NCBI GenBank assembly: GCA_021851325.1
Contig: JAJZDZ010000005.1
Location: 1 to 64,000 of the forward strand
Source of the DNA: Pseudomonadota bacterium
GTDB taxonomy: Bacteria > Pseudomonadota > Alphaproteobacteria > Micropepsales > Micropepsaceae
Direction: 5' to 3'
Length of the DNA: 64,000 nucleotides
Under the pieces are notes generated by a model that ran no database searches, was not told the DNA's origin, and saw only the letters and a list, made by a program, of their open reading frames with translations. Made by a program: the position numbers and the translations under genes. Shown piece by piece: positions 31,254 to 41,516 of this stretch. Position 1 is the stretch's first letter. Each line of letters opens with the position of its first letter.

Positions 31254-31738
31254 CCCCTATCCGCCAGAAGGCAACGCAGACGCCCAACCATTGCGGCGGA
31301 CTCGACGCCTTCGCGTCGCCACATCTGACGCATTTGGGCAACTTCCTCGAGGTACTCCGACCAGATGCTAGGAAACTGTCTCTCCAGCCATTCACGAATG
31401 AGCCGAGAGAGCCCGGGAGCCCTACCACCAGTGGCAACCGCCAGCACGAGGTCTCCACGCCAAACGCAGGCGGGAACATGAAAATCGCAAAGCTCCGGTA
31501 CATCCTCGACGTTGACCATAACCCCCAAGGCCCTAGCCTGATCGGCCAGCTGCCTTGGCGCACTCAACCCTGCGATAAACAGAACTTGTAGACCGGCAAG
31601 CGCGCTCGGTTCAGACTCGTCGTTGATCCTGCATGGCATAATTCCCGCGTCGCGCAGCAGTGCAGCGCGTCGAGCACCGGCCGCGCCCCGACCGCAGAGC
31701 CCGACCGCAAGGTCGGATGAAAGCATAATGGGAAGCAT
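31241..31738 (-). CDS. Precorrin-2 dehydrogenase/sirohydrochlorin ferrochelatase-type protein (CysG N-terminal domain)
   Basis: LAVGLCGRGAAGARRAALLRDAG, VNVEDVPELCDFHVPACVWRGDLVLAVATGGRAPGLSRLIREWLE. Confidence 0.88.
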   Translation of the reverse strand: MLPIMLSSDLAVGLCGRGAAGARRAALLRDAGIMPCRINDESEPSALAGLQVLFIAGLSAPRQLADQARALGVMVNVEDVPELCDFHVPACVWRGDLVLAVATGGRAPGLSRLIREWLERQFPSIWSEYLEEVAQMRQMWRREGVESAAMVGRLRCLLADRGWLK

Positions 31739-31832
31739 GGTCCCGCTCCGGTAAGCCGACCAAATCTAGAGCCGGGAGCCATATTATGCAATAATTAAGT
31801 GGTAATAACCAAATTATACACTTATAATATGT

Positions 31833-32075
31833 TTAATCTTGCACGTAGCCTCGCAGCAACTCGGTCACTGAAACTCCAATCTTATCGCCATGAATGACGA
31901 TATCACCCCGGGCGACTGGCTTTTCGTTGGCATAAATCGTCACCGGGTCATCCTGGTGGGAACTAAGCTCAATCACGGCCCCGCGGCCCATGCGAAGGAG
32001 CTGATGCATGGGGATCACCGCGCGCCCAAGAACGACTGAGATTTCGACCTTGACTGATTCAAAATTGAGGGACAT
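31833..32075 (-). CDS. fliN: FliN-like flagellar motor switch protein (SpoA domain)
   Basis: [66 protein letters not shown]; start at MSLNFE (32075) preferred. Confidence 0.85.
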   Translation of the reverse strand: MSLNFESVKVEISVVLGRAVIPMHQLLRMGRGAVIELSSHQDDPVTIYANEKPVARGDIVIHGDKIGVSVTELLRGYVQD

Positions 32076-32138
32076 GAGCGGCCTGTTATGAGCATACGCA
32101 CCCACCACCATGGCGCCAATATGGTTTCCGCCCACTTA

Positions 32139-32786
32139 ATGCGCCCGGAATGGGTAATCGCAAAGCGGCCGGTCACCTACCCTGAAGCGGTGGCCGCCAT
32201 GGAATCGCAAGTGGAGGCTATCGCCTATCATAACGGCCCAGAACGCGTCTGGCTCTTGGAACACCCCCCTATCTACACTGCCGGCACCAGCGCCCGCCCA
32301 GAGGACCTGCTCGAACCTCGCTTTCCTGTGTTCAAAACTGGCCGCGGCGGCCAATACACCTATCATGGGCCAGGTCAGCGCGTAGGCTACGTGATGCTGG
32401 ACCTGAAGCGCCGGCGCCCTGACGTGCGGGCCTTTGTGTACGCCCTGGAGGAATGGCTTATCCGCACCCTAGCTCAATTCAATGTCAGGGGTGAGCGCCG
32501 CCCCGGGCGGGTCGGTATTTGGGTCGTCCGAGGACAGCGCGAAGACAAAATCGCAGCCATTGGCGTGCGGGTACGGCGCTGGGTCAGCTATCATGGTGTA
32601 TCGCTGAATGTGGACCCCGATCTCAACCATTTTGGGGGTATCGTCCCATGCGGAATTTCTGAGCATGGTGTGACAAGCCTGCTCGATCTGGGTATTCCGG
32701 TCAGCATGCCTGACGTTGATGTCGCCATGCGGCGGGCCTTCGAAGAAGTCTTTGGGAGCGTCTCGGACATCTCCGAAGAGATCTAG
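32139..32786 (+). CDS. lipB: Octanoyltransferase (lipoate biosynthesis)
   Basis: [70 protein letters not shown] track start 32088, start at 32139 or 32121 preferred. Confidence 0.95.
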   Translation: MRPEWVIAKRPVTYPEAVAAMESQVEAIAYHNGPERVWLLEHPPIYTAGTSARPEDLLEPRFPVFKTGRGGQYTYHGPGQRVGYVMLDLKRRRPDVRAFVYALEEWLIRTLAQFNVRGERRPGRVGIWVVRGQREDKIAAIGVRVRRWVSYHGVSLNVDPDLNHFGGIVPCGISEHGVTSLLDLGIPVSMPDVDVAMRRAFEEVFGSVSDISEEI

Positions 32787-32843
32787 CGCCCCCGGAGTTA
32801 GATCCTTCCCAAACCCAGTATGAGCGGCGGTGGCACCTCTACA

Positions 32844-33143
32844 CTAAATCGATGGCCGCCTACGAAATCCCTTCTCAGACGGCAATCCAGCCTTCTCCAT
32901 CTGCACATTCTCCACCCGGCTGCCGGCAGGACCTCGCGAACACGAGATGAAGAATTCCTCGATCGCCCTCGTAGGACCTGCAGCAAGCGCCTCAACCGTC
33001 CCGTCAGCCCGATTTCGAACCCAGCCGTCTAATCCCAGCCTGCCTGCCTCTGAGATCACAAAATTGCGATATCCAACCGCCTGTACCTTCCCTTCAATAC
33101 GGAACCTCAAGCACGTCAGATCCCCGGCACTATCGTCGCTCAC
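32844..33143 (-). CDS. acyP: Acylphosphatase
   Basis: RFRIEGKVQAVGYRNFVISEAGRLGLDGWVRNRADGTVEALAAG. Confidence 0.93.
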   Translation of the reverse strand: MSDDSAGDLTCLRFRIEGKVQAVGYRNFVISEAGRLGLDGWVRNRADGTVEALAAGPTRAIEEFFISCSRGPAGSRVENVQMEKAGLPSEKGFRRRPSI

Positions 33144-33317
33144 TGGAGAAGTTTCCCTGATACATGCGATGCCGGTGTCACGGTAGGACAGCGGGGTAAT
33201 CCACTCAATAGCTAGTCAACGACCACGCAATGACAGCATTACTGCCATGCGGCGGCCGCAGGTTTGTGCATCAGCGAACGAGACATACATGCCCTTCACA
33301 TAATGAAGGAAATGTAG

Positions 33318-35330
33318 ATGTCTTTTAAAAGAATTTTCAGTCATCGGCTTACCCTACCAACCTGTCTAGCCCTGATACTGTCAGCATCGGCCCATGCGGC
33401 GGATATCTCGAGTTACCCCGCCTCATTTTTTGCAGCGGCCCATCCCAACACAGCCTATGACATGATCAGACGTCTGCCGGGATTTGTCTTTGATGATGGA
33501 ACTAATGCACGTGGCTACTCCGGCACAGCAGGAAACGTGCTGATCGATGGTCAACGCCCAACTGCTAAAACAGACGATCTGAAATCAATATTGCAGCGAA
33601 TTCCGGTATCAGACGTAAATACAATCGAAGTCATCAGTGGAAATCCGCGCGGACTCAATATGGAAGGTCACACAGTTGTCGCTAATGTCATTCGAAAACG
33701 ATCAGCAGTGACAGATCTCATTGCATCCGCCAGCACCAACACCTGGCTTGATGGTCACACTGTTCACGATCTCAAACTTGAGTACATACACACTGAGGGA
33801 CATTGGCGGTATGAAGCATCAATTGAGCGCTTTCCCAATTACGACGACGCAGCCGGACAGGGCTCAAATGTAGTCACCACCTTTCTCGGAGGCAACGAAC
33901 GTCAGCACATAAATTACACAAGCGCAGCCGAGGGTTGGGACTTCAATAGCGCCGTTACCATGCCACTCCTGAAGGGCCAATTCCGCACCAATTTAACGAT
34001 TCAGGATAGCCCTAACAGCTCCCTTCTCAGATATTTCTCATCGACTGGTTCTCAGAAAGTTCTAGACGACAGTCATCAGAATAATATCGAGTTCGGTACC
34101 CATTGGACAGGAGAGTGGAACGGCTTCTTCTTAAGCATTCTGTCTTTACAAAGACTCGGCCATTATACTGAGCTCAACGCTTTATATGCTCCAGAAAGCA
34201 GTCAGATTTTCTCCACCGCGCAGAATACCGGGGAATCAATTTTCCATGCGGTGATGCGATATGATGGCTTCGCACATTTCTCAATCGAAGGCGGTGGGGA
34301 AGCTGTCTACAATTTTCTGAGAAGCCGGAGCAACTACATAGAAAATACGGTTGTCATATCTCTGCCAGGTGCCAATGCGGATGTTTCAGAGGAGCGTGGC
34401 CAGGCATTCCTGCAGCTGACGTGGAAATTTTCCACCAACGTTTCACTCCTCGCCGGAAGCCGGTTTGAATTCTCCACTATTCGTGAGCGTGGAAACGCCA
34501 ATCAGACGCGTTCGTTCTTCTATCCAAAACCCAGATTTGTACTGTCATGGACGCCTAACCACGAAAATCAGCTCAGACTTCGTATCCAGCGCAAAGTCGG
34601 ACAACTAGACTTTACAAATTTTGCCGCTTCAAGTGACCTTCTCACATCTGGTGTACATGCGGGCAATTCCCAACTGAGGCCAGACCAGCACATGCAATAC
34701 GAGCTATATTATCAACGACAGTTCTGGAAAAGCGGCGCGTTGCGCCTCGGACTTTTGCACGAAGATCTCAAAGACGTTGTTGATCGCGTGCCAATCTACG
34801 CCAATGGAGCGATTTATGATGCCCCGGGTAACCTTGCAAGCGGTCAGGATGACAAAATTTACGCGGACGGTAGTCTACCGCTAAAGCGATTCGGCATTAG
34901 CGGCGGAACAGTTCGCCTCAAATCGACATTCCGTTTTAGCTCGGTTGAAGACCCGGTGACCGACCAAATGCGCAGGATCTCTGGAGAACGTCCATATTCA
35001 GTTCGGATCTACTTTTCTCAGGACCTACCGCGCTGGCACTCTACCTGGGGTATCGACTTTGATGCAGGCTGGGATGAGTACTACTATCGCGTGCAAAGCT
35101 ATGAACATAGATATATGACACCGCCTTACCTTCAAATTCACTGGCAGTACGATCCCACAGCCGCATGGTCTCTTCGGGTAGAAGCTGACAACATTGTCCC
35201 GTTTACGTTCCGTCAGACGGTGATCTCCTACAATGGTTTGCGCGGTTCATTCGCACCTGCACAAATTACAACGCTGCAGATCAACTCACAGCCCCGCTTA
35301 TTTCTGCAGATCCGCCATACATTTGGCTGA
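33318..35330 (+). CDS. TonB-dependent receptor / plug-domain outer-membrane protein
   Basis: Signal peptide, plug-like YDMIRRLPGFVFDDGTNARGYSGTAGNVLIDGQRP, beta-barrel-like body ending LFLQIRHTFG. Confidence 0.85.
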   Translation: MSFKRIFSHRLTLPTCLALILSASAHAADISSYPASFFAAAHPNTAYDMIRRLPGFVFDDGTNARGYSGTAGNVLIDGQRPTAKTDDLKSILQRIPVSDVNTIEVISGNPRGLNMEGHTVVANVIRKRSAVTDLIASASTNTWLDGHTVHDLKLEYIHTEGHWRYEASIERFPNYDDAAGQGSNVVTTFLGGNERQHINYTSAAEGWDFNSAVTMPLLKGQFRTNLTIQDSPNSSLLRYFSSTGSQKVLDDSHQNNIEFGTHWTGEWNGFFLSILSLQRLGHYTELNALYAPESSQIFSTAQNTGESIFHAVMRYDGFAHFSIEGGGEAVYNFLRSRSNYIENTVVISLPGANADVSEERGQAFLQLTWKFSTNVSLLAGSRFEFSTIRERGNANQTRSFFYPKPRFVLSWTPNHENQLRLRIQRKVGQLDFTNFAASSDLLTSGVHAGNSQLRPDQHMQYELYYQRQFWKSGALRLGLLHEDLKDVVDRVPIYANGAIYDAPGNLASGQDDKIYADGSLPLKRFGISGGTVRLKSTFRFSSVEDPVTDQMRRISGERPYSVRIYFSQDLPRWHSTWGIDFDAGWDEYYYRVQSYEHRYMTPPYLQIHWQYDPTAAWSLRVEADNIVPFTFRQTVISYNGLRGSFAPAQITTLQINSQPRLFLQIRHTFG

Positions 35331-35337
35331 GAAATAG

Positions 35338-37335
35338 TTAGGCGAACTCAAGAATCACATCGTCCAGAGCAAGGCTGTCACCTTTTCCAACATTAATCTT
35401 TTTGACGATGCCGTCCCGCTCGGCAGTAAGGACATTCTCCATCTTCATAGCTTCAACGACAGCTAACGTCTCTCCAGCTTTTACTTCGGATCCTTCAGAG
35501 ACGTTGATTGAAACAACAAGTCCTGGCATCGGGCACAGAAGAAATTTGGAGGTGTCTGGGGGGGCCTTTTGGGGCATAAGACGGGCAAGACGGGCGATGG
35601 CTGGCACTCGAACGCTTGCCGTAACTTCAATACCTGCGTGCGTCAGACGATATCCACCTGGTTCGCGTGAAACCTTGATTGCTGCCACCCCGCCCTCATC
35701 TTCGAGTCTGAGGATCTTCTGTCCAATGCGCCATACTATGCGTCCAGAATATTCCTTCCCCTCGATTTGGGCTCGAAATTCCTCCCCTTTCAGAGAAGCA
35801 TCACGCACTTCAACTTCCTGTTCTGACAGCGCCACAACGAAGCTTCTGGAAGACACTAGCGCGCCATTGAGTTGACCGGATACGCGACTGGCGCGTTCAG
35901 TGCGAACAAGCTTTACCGCCGTTGCAATTGCGGCAAATCGCCGAAGCGTTGTCTCGTCCACAGATCGGCCATGGAAGCCATCTGGGAACTCCTCGGCAAT
36001 AAATCCTGTGCTGAGCCTACCCTGCCTGAAGCGCTCATTATGCATGATTGCCGCAAGAAACGGGATATTGTGATTAATACCCTCAATATAAAACTCGTCC
36101 AATGCCTCGCCCATGGCTGTAACAGCTGCATCACGGGACAAACCGTGAGTGCAAAGCTTGGCTATCATTGGATCGTAATAGATCGATATTTCTCCACCCT
36201 CGTAAACACCGGTGTCATTTCGTACCAAAATCTCGCCACGGCGACCTTCTGCAGGCGGCCGATAGCGGGACAGCCGACCAGTGGATGGCAAAAATCCTCG
36301 GTAGGGATCTTCAGCGTAGATGCGAGCTTCCACAGCCCAACCATGTATCTTTACATCGGACTGAGAAATGGGAAGCGGTTCTTCTGCCGCAATCCGGATC
36401 ATTAATTCCACCAGGTCAAGACCAGTGATGAGCTCCGTTACGGGGTGCTCAACCTGCAAGCGAGTATTCATCTCGAGAAAATAAAAATTCCGGTCACGGT
36501 CAACAATGAATTCTACAGTTCCTGCGCTATCATACCCGACTGCCTTAGCTAGTGCGACCGCCTGCTCTCCCATGGCCTGTCGCGTTTTTTCGTCAAGAAA
36601 TGGCGAAGGAGCCTCTTCAATCACCTTTTGATGGCGACGCTGTATCGAGCACTCGCGTTCATTGAGATAGATGACGTTACCGTGCTTGTCTCCCAGCACC
36701 TGGATCTCAATGTGTCGGGGCTCGGTAACAAATTTTTCGACAAACAGGCGATCATCACCAAAGCTTGCTCTTGCTTCATTCTGTGATGACTGAATGGCTT
36801 GCACGATTTCCTTTTCGTTATGAACAATGCGCAGCCCCTTACCTCCGCCTCCTGCGGAAGCTTTCACCATAACAGGATAACCAATGTCGCTTGCTATCTG
36901 CTTGGCATGAGATGCGTCCTTTATCTCTCCGACAAAGCCAGGCACTGTTGTAACGCCGGCCTTGACCGCAAGCTTCTTGGACTCGATCTTATCGCCCATC
37001 GCCGCGATCGCTTGCGGATTTGGGCCAATGAAGGTCACGCCGGCCGCGGCCAACACCTGGGCAAAGCTCTCACGTTCCGACAAAAAGCCATAGCCTGGAT
37101 GAACGGCCTGTGCTCCGGTATCACGGCATGCCTGGACAATCCGCTCGGCTACCAGATAGGACTGGGCGGATGCCGCAGGACCGATGCGAACAGCCTCGTC
37201 GGCCATTTCCACATGAAGTGCATCTTTATCGGCGTCTGAATAGACAGCGACAGTCTTGATTCCCATCCTCCGCGCAGTCTTGATGACGCGGCAGGCAATC
37301 TCGCCCCGATTGGCTATTAGAATTTTCTGAAACAA
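35338..37335 (-). CDS. pccA: Acetyl/propionyl-CoA carboxylase alpha subunit
   Basis: ILIANRGEIACRVIKTARRMGI, GGGGKGLRIV, EMNTRLQVEHPVTELITGLDLVE, biotinyl VVEAMKMEN. Confidence 0.92.
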   Translation of the reverse strand: MFQKILIANRGEIACRVIKTARRMGIKTVAVYSDADKDALHVEMADEAVRIGPAASAQSYLVAERIVQACRDTGAQAVHPGYGFLSERESFAQVLAAAGVTFIGPNPQAIAAMGDKIESKKLAVKAGVTTVPGFVGEIKDASHAKQIASDIGYPVMVKASAGGGGKGLRIVHNEKEIVQAIQSSQNEARASFGDDRLFVEKFVTEPRHIEIQVLGDKHGNVIYLNERECSIQRRHQKVIEEAPSPFLDEKTRQAMGEQAVALAKAVGYDSAGTVEFIVDRDRNFYFLEMNTRLQVEHPVTELITGLDLVELMIRIAAEEPLPISQSDVKIHGWAVEARIYAEDPYRGFLPSTGRLSRYRPPAEGRRGEILVRNDTGVYEGGEISIYYDPMIAKLCTHGLSRDAAVTAMGEALDEFYIEGINHNIPFLAAIMHNERFRQGRLSTGFIAEEFPDGFHGRSVDETTLRRFAAIATAVKLVRTERASRVSGQLNGALVSSRSFVVALSEQEVEVRDASLKGEEFRAQIEGKEYSGRIVWRIGQKILRLEDEGGVAAIKVSREPGGYRLTHAGIEVTASVRVPAIARLARLMPQKAPPDTSKFLLCPMPGLVVSINVSEGSEVKAGETLAVVEAMKMENVLTAERDGIVKKINVGKGDSLALDDVILEFA

Positions 37336-38031
37336 CCCAGACCCCTTGAGCAGGTGAAATTGTGACGCATATGTTTTTATTGGGTCAAATGCGGGCCGTA
37401 AACAGATGATGGCAAGAATGACCTAGGCGCCTGTGCCCGTTGTCGTGGCGACAGCTTTTCGTGCCCCCCAAAGCGGAGTGCGCAGGGGCCGGGGACCGCG
37501 CGCCCAAGGTGGGGGATGGGCTCATTGGCGGCTCAGCCGCCCCCTTACGGGCCGCCGGTCGTCGGCCACGGGGAAGGCTCCCCCTCCCCGATTTCTGACC
37601 TGTATTAGACCAGATTCCTCCCTCATAACCTAAGCTGTAGGGGAACGTTCTCCGTTGGAGGGCTTGAAACCACGCCCACTGAGGCTTGGCGAGGCGTCAT
37701 ACGGAGCGGGGGAGAACCTGCCCGGAAAGCGCGCCGCGGCAGTATCGGTGCTCAGCGCACACTCCAGTGCAGCCTGCCAAAAGGCACCCCACCAGTCCCT
37801 TCCCTTAGGGTACCCCTGGTTGAGGGGGCCGTCTTGGGTCGCCGACAGGGCCACCACCACGATCGCCCAGTTAATTCCGCTCTCTGGAAGCCCTCAGCGT
37901 TTCCTCAGTCTACCCCAAAGCTACGTAACCCAAGGCGACCAGGCCGCCACCCTCCCATTCGTTAGTCATCACCTTCAGTGCCCACACTCTCCTACCGAAG
38001 ACGCACCAGTTGAGAGCCCTATACCCTCAAT

Positions 38032-39342
38032 TCAAGCGCGCGGAGAACGCTTAGCTCTCAGCTTTGCCCAATATTCAAGGCGCTTGATAACTTCCCGTTC
38101 AAAGCCGGCTTCCTTGGGCTGGTAATAGGTTTCTCGATGCATCGCGTCTGGAAAATAGTTCTGTCCGGAAAATCCTTCCTCCACATCATGATCATACTCG
38201 TAACCACTTCCATAGCCTAAGTTTTTCATCATTCTGGTGGGTGCATTGAGAATATGAGCTGGCGGCATCAAGGAGCCGTGCTGCCTCGCAGCTCGGCTAG
38301 CGGCGCCGAATGCCTTATAAACTGCATTCGACTTCGGAGCAGTTGCCAAATATAAAACGCATTGGGCAAGCGCTATTTCCCCCTCAGGGCTACCGAGGAA
38401 GTCGTACACATCCTTCGCCGCGAGGGCCTGCCCCACGGCTTGAGGATCTGCAAGCCCGATGTCTTCTACGCTCGCGCGAACCAATCGGCGGACGATATAA
38501 AGTGGCTGCTCCCCCGCCACAAGCATGCGAGCGAGCCAATAAAGAGCGGCGTCCGGATCTGATCCACGTATCGACTTATGCAGCGCCGATATTAGATTGT
38601 AGTGTTCTTCCCGACCTTTATCATACAGGGGCGCCCTGCGTTGCACTACTTCTACCAGTGCCGCCGTATCCAGTGGTGCTAACGTCTTTAACCCTGCGAT
38701 CTCCTCAACCAGATTGAGCAAATAACGTCCGTCACCGTCAGCCATCGCCCGCAACGTTTCGCGTGCGTCACTTGTCAGTGCCAGCTTCTGCCCATAATGA
38801 GCCTCAGCACGTTCGAGAAGCTTTTCCAGAGCTGCATCATCCAGACGTCGCAATACCAGTACCTGACAACGAGAAAGCAGTGCTCCGTTAAGCTCGAAAG
38901 ATGGATTTTCCGTGGTGGCGCCGACTAGAACGACTGTACCATCCTCAACAACCGGCAGGAACGAGTCCTGCTGGCTTCGATTGAAGCGATGAATTTCATC
39001 GACGAACAGCAAAGTTCCTTGGCCGACTCGTCGGCGCTGCCTGGCGGCCTCGAATGCCTTCTTAAGGTCCGCCACCCCTGAAAAAATTGCTGAAAGCTGA
39101 TCAAAATGCAGCTTGAATGAACTCGACAGCAGTCTTGCGATGGTCGTTTTTCCCGTACCGGGAGGCCCCCAGAGAATTACCGAATGAGGAGTACCACGTT
39201 CAACCATGCGGCCCAACGGGCCATCGGCACTCAAAAGATGGTCCTGCCCGACCACCTCGGAAAGAACGCGAGGACGCAGCCTATCGGCGAGGGGACGTGG
39301 CGCCCCAGTGTCTAAGCCATCCGCTTCAAATAGATCACCCAT
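38032..39342 (-). CDS. rarA: Replication-associated recombination protein A (MgsA/RarA AAA+ ATPase)
   Basis: [60 protein letters not shown]. Confidence 0.95.
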   Translation of the reverse strand: MGDLFEADGLDTGAPRPLADRLRPRVLSEVVGQDHLLSADGPLGRMVERGTPHSVILWGPPGTGKTTIARLLSSSFKLHFDQLSAIFSGVADLKKAFEAARQRRRVGQGTLLFVDEIHRFNRSQQDSFLPVVEDGTVVLVGATTENPSFELNGALLSRCQVLVLRRLDDAALEKLLERAEAHYGQKLALTSDARETLRAMADGDGRYLLNLVEEIAGLKTLAPLDTAALVEVVQRRAPLYDKGREEHYNLISALHKSIRGSDPDAALYWLARMLVAGEQPLYIVRRLVRASVEDIGLADPQAVGQALAAKDVYDFLGSPEGEIALAQCVLYLATAPKSNAVYKAFGAASRAARQHGSLMPPAHILNAPTRMMKNLGYGSGYEYDHDVEEGFSGQNYFPDAMHRETYYQPKEAGFEREVIKRLEYWAKLRAKRSPRA

Positions 39343-39527
39343 CGCGAGAGTCTAAACCTATTTGTGTTAACTGACGAACCGGGATGAAGTATGAACCCGG
39401 TTGCCAGGAAAACCCTCGGAAAATGCAGGCGTCAAGCGTAGATAATTGCGCTCGCTCCCATGTTGCTCCGGCTTTGGCAGCGATCGTGTCTGCTGGCACT
39501 ACCGGCCACACTGGCTAAGCCCACCGT

Positions 39528-40931
39528 CTACCGTCGAACAGCCAAGGAAAGCTGCTGTCCATTGCGGTTTACCACAATCTCCCAGCCACCCTGCCTTTCT
39601 CCAGAAAGTAGCGCCTGGTTCAACTGGTTGACGTTACCAATCAACTCCCCATTGATGCTTTGAATAATATCGCCAGTTTCAAAGCCTTGATTAGCAGCAA
39701 GGCTTTGACCCGCAGATGCAACCACAACACCATGCAGCATCGGGTTTAACTGCAATTGCGTTGCCACCGCCGGCGAAAGATTTTCAACGCGAGCACCCGT
39801 TAGTGGATTTCGGCCACCTATAAGAGTTTCCTCGGGCGGAGGGCTCGCCGGGGGAGCATTGAGTCGAACGCCGATGACACGCACATGCCCATTTTGCACT
39901 ACCCGCATGCTCACCATTTTCCCCGGCCTATGGGTAGCCACAAGATAATTGACCGCGTCCATGCTATTTACACTGGCACCATCGATCCCGAGAACTACAT
40001 CACCATGCCTTAGACCTGCCGTTGCAGCAGGACCACCCGGATAAACTTGGTTGAGAACAACACCCTCTGGCAACTTTAGGCCAAGTGCCGACGCGAGGTT
40101 GGGCGTTACAGCTTGTCCGGAGGCACCAAACCACGACAGCTGAACCCCTCCCCCTAGCGCACCATCCACGACACGACGTGCGAGATTAGCCGGAATCGCA
40201 AAGCCTATACCAATGTTGCCACCCGACCTCGAATAAATTGCGGTATTAATGCCTGCAAGTTTCCCGTCAGTAGTAACGAGCGCGCCACCAGAATTGCCCG
40301 GATTGATAGCCGCATCGGTTTGTATAAAAAACCGATACGAGCCATCAGCGACGTTTGTACGTGCTAGCGCTGAAATAATACCCTGCGTAACAGTCTGTCC
40401 AACACCGAAGGGATCACCGATAGCCAGAACAATGTCACCGACTTCAAGCCGGTTGGAATTACCGAACGCAATAGTTGGCAGGACTTGCCCTTTAGGTACG
40501 TTAATTTTGAGTACCGCCAGGTCCGTACGCTTGTCAGCGAGCAAAACCTTTGCTTTGAACACACGACGGTCAGCCAACGCCACAACAATATCTTGGGCAC
40601 CGGCAATGACATGATCATTCGTCAATATGACACCATCACTGCGCACAATGACGCCAGAACCCAGCGATTGCTGAACCCGACGCCGAAACTGTGGCGAAAT
40701 TCCGAAGAATTGCTGGAACAGAGGATCTGTGAAGAGTGGATTGACCTGCTGACGTACAACGGAGCGCGCATAGACATTTACGACCGCAGGCGCGACCCGT
40801 TTGACAACGCTGGCAAAACTGAGCTGCATCTGCTCGGTTGACTGAGGCAACACACGCTTCGCCAATGCAACTCCTGGAGACACAAGAGCGAGCGTGAGCA
40901 GAATCGGCATTAAAATGGCTCGAGTCTTCAT
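39528..40931 (-). CDS. Do family serine protease (DegP/DegQ)
   Basis: LGSGVIVRSDGVILTNDHVI, catalytic NPGNSGGALV, two PDZ-like regions, signal peptide. Confidence 0.94.
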   Translation of the reverse strand: MKTRAILMPILLTLALVSPGVALAKRVLPQSTEQMQLSFASVVKRVAPAVVNVYARSVVRQQVNPLFTDPLFQQFFGISPQFRRRVQQSLGSGVIVRSDGVILTNDHVIAGAQDIVVALADRRVFKAKVLLADKRTDLAVLKINVPKGQVLPTIAFGNSNRLEVGDIVLAIGDPFGVGQTVTQGIISALARTNVADGSYRFFIQTDAAINPGNSGGALVTTDGKLAGINTAIYSRSGGNIGIGFAIPANLARRVVDGALGGGVQLSWFGASGQAVTPNLASALGLKLPEGVVLNQVYPGGPAATAGLRHGDVVLGIDGASVNSMDAVNYLVATHRPGKMVSMRVVQNGHVRVIGVRLNAPPASPPPEETLIGGRNPLTGARVENLSPAVATQLQLNPMLHGVVVASAGQSLAANQGFETGDIIQSINGELIGNVNQLNQALLSGERQGGWEIVVNRNGQQLSLAVRR

Positions 40932-40947
40932 TTACACTCCTCAACGC

Positions 40948-40972
40948 AAAAGGGCGGCTTCAAGAGCCGCCC
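40948..40972 (-). terminator. Intrinsic terminator after rplQ
   Basis: Minus strand GGGCGGCT-CTTGA-AGCCGCCC followed by TTTTG. Confidence 0.75.
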
Positions 40973-41003
40973 CAATACCTATCCCGCACGCGTTACACGC
41001 TTA

Positions 41004-41426
41004 CTACTCCTCGGCGTCACCACCCACGGTTACGGGCCCCGAGTCCTGGCCTTTTGCCTCGAGATCACGATCGACGAACTCAATGAATGCCATAGCGGCA
41101 TTGTCACCATGACGGAACCCGGCCTTGAGGACCCGTGTGTAACCACCAGGGCGATTGGCATACCGCGGCCCGATCACATCGAACAGCTTTTTAACCTGGC
41201 TCGCGTCGCGCACAGTGGCAAGTGCCTGACGACGCGCATGCAGATCTGACGCGCCTCGGCGCGACAGGGTTACCAGCTTTTCCACAACTGGCCGGAGCTC
41301 CTTAGCTTTTGGCAATGTGGTCTTGATTTGCTCATGCTTGATCAATGCCGCTGCCATATTCGCGAACATGGCTGTGCGGTGAGCGGTTGTCTTGCCGAGT
41401 TTCCGGCCGGAATTACGATGGCGCAT
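41004..41426 (-). CDS. rplQ: 50S ribosomal protein L17
   Basis: [46 protein letters not shown]. Confidence 0.98.
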   Translation of the reverse strand: MRHRNSGRKLGKTTAHRTAMFANMAAALIKHEQIKTTLPKAKELRPVVEKLVTLSRRGASDLHARRQALATVRDASQVKKLFDVIGPRYANRPGGYTRVLKAGFRHGDNAAMAFIEFVDRDLEAKGQDSGPVTVGGDAEE

Positions 41427-41516
41427 GATACACTCTTGTTTTCTATCCCGTCGTCACCGGCTTCATGCCGACAACTTACTCCAGCTCCGCTGTCGAAACA
41501 GCACGCTGGTACACAC

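Noticed and set aside
37336-38031. RNase P RNA, tmRNA or SRP RNA in the GC-rich block
   Set aside because: None of their diagnostic conserved segments were recognised; kept only as an unassigned region
39377-39402. Inverted repeat AACCGGG/CCCGGTT between degP-like gene and rarA as a terminator
   Set aside because: Only 7 bp with a 12-nt loop and no T tract; insufficient support
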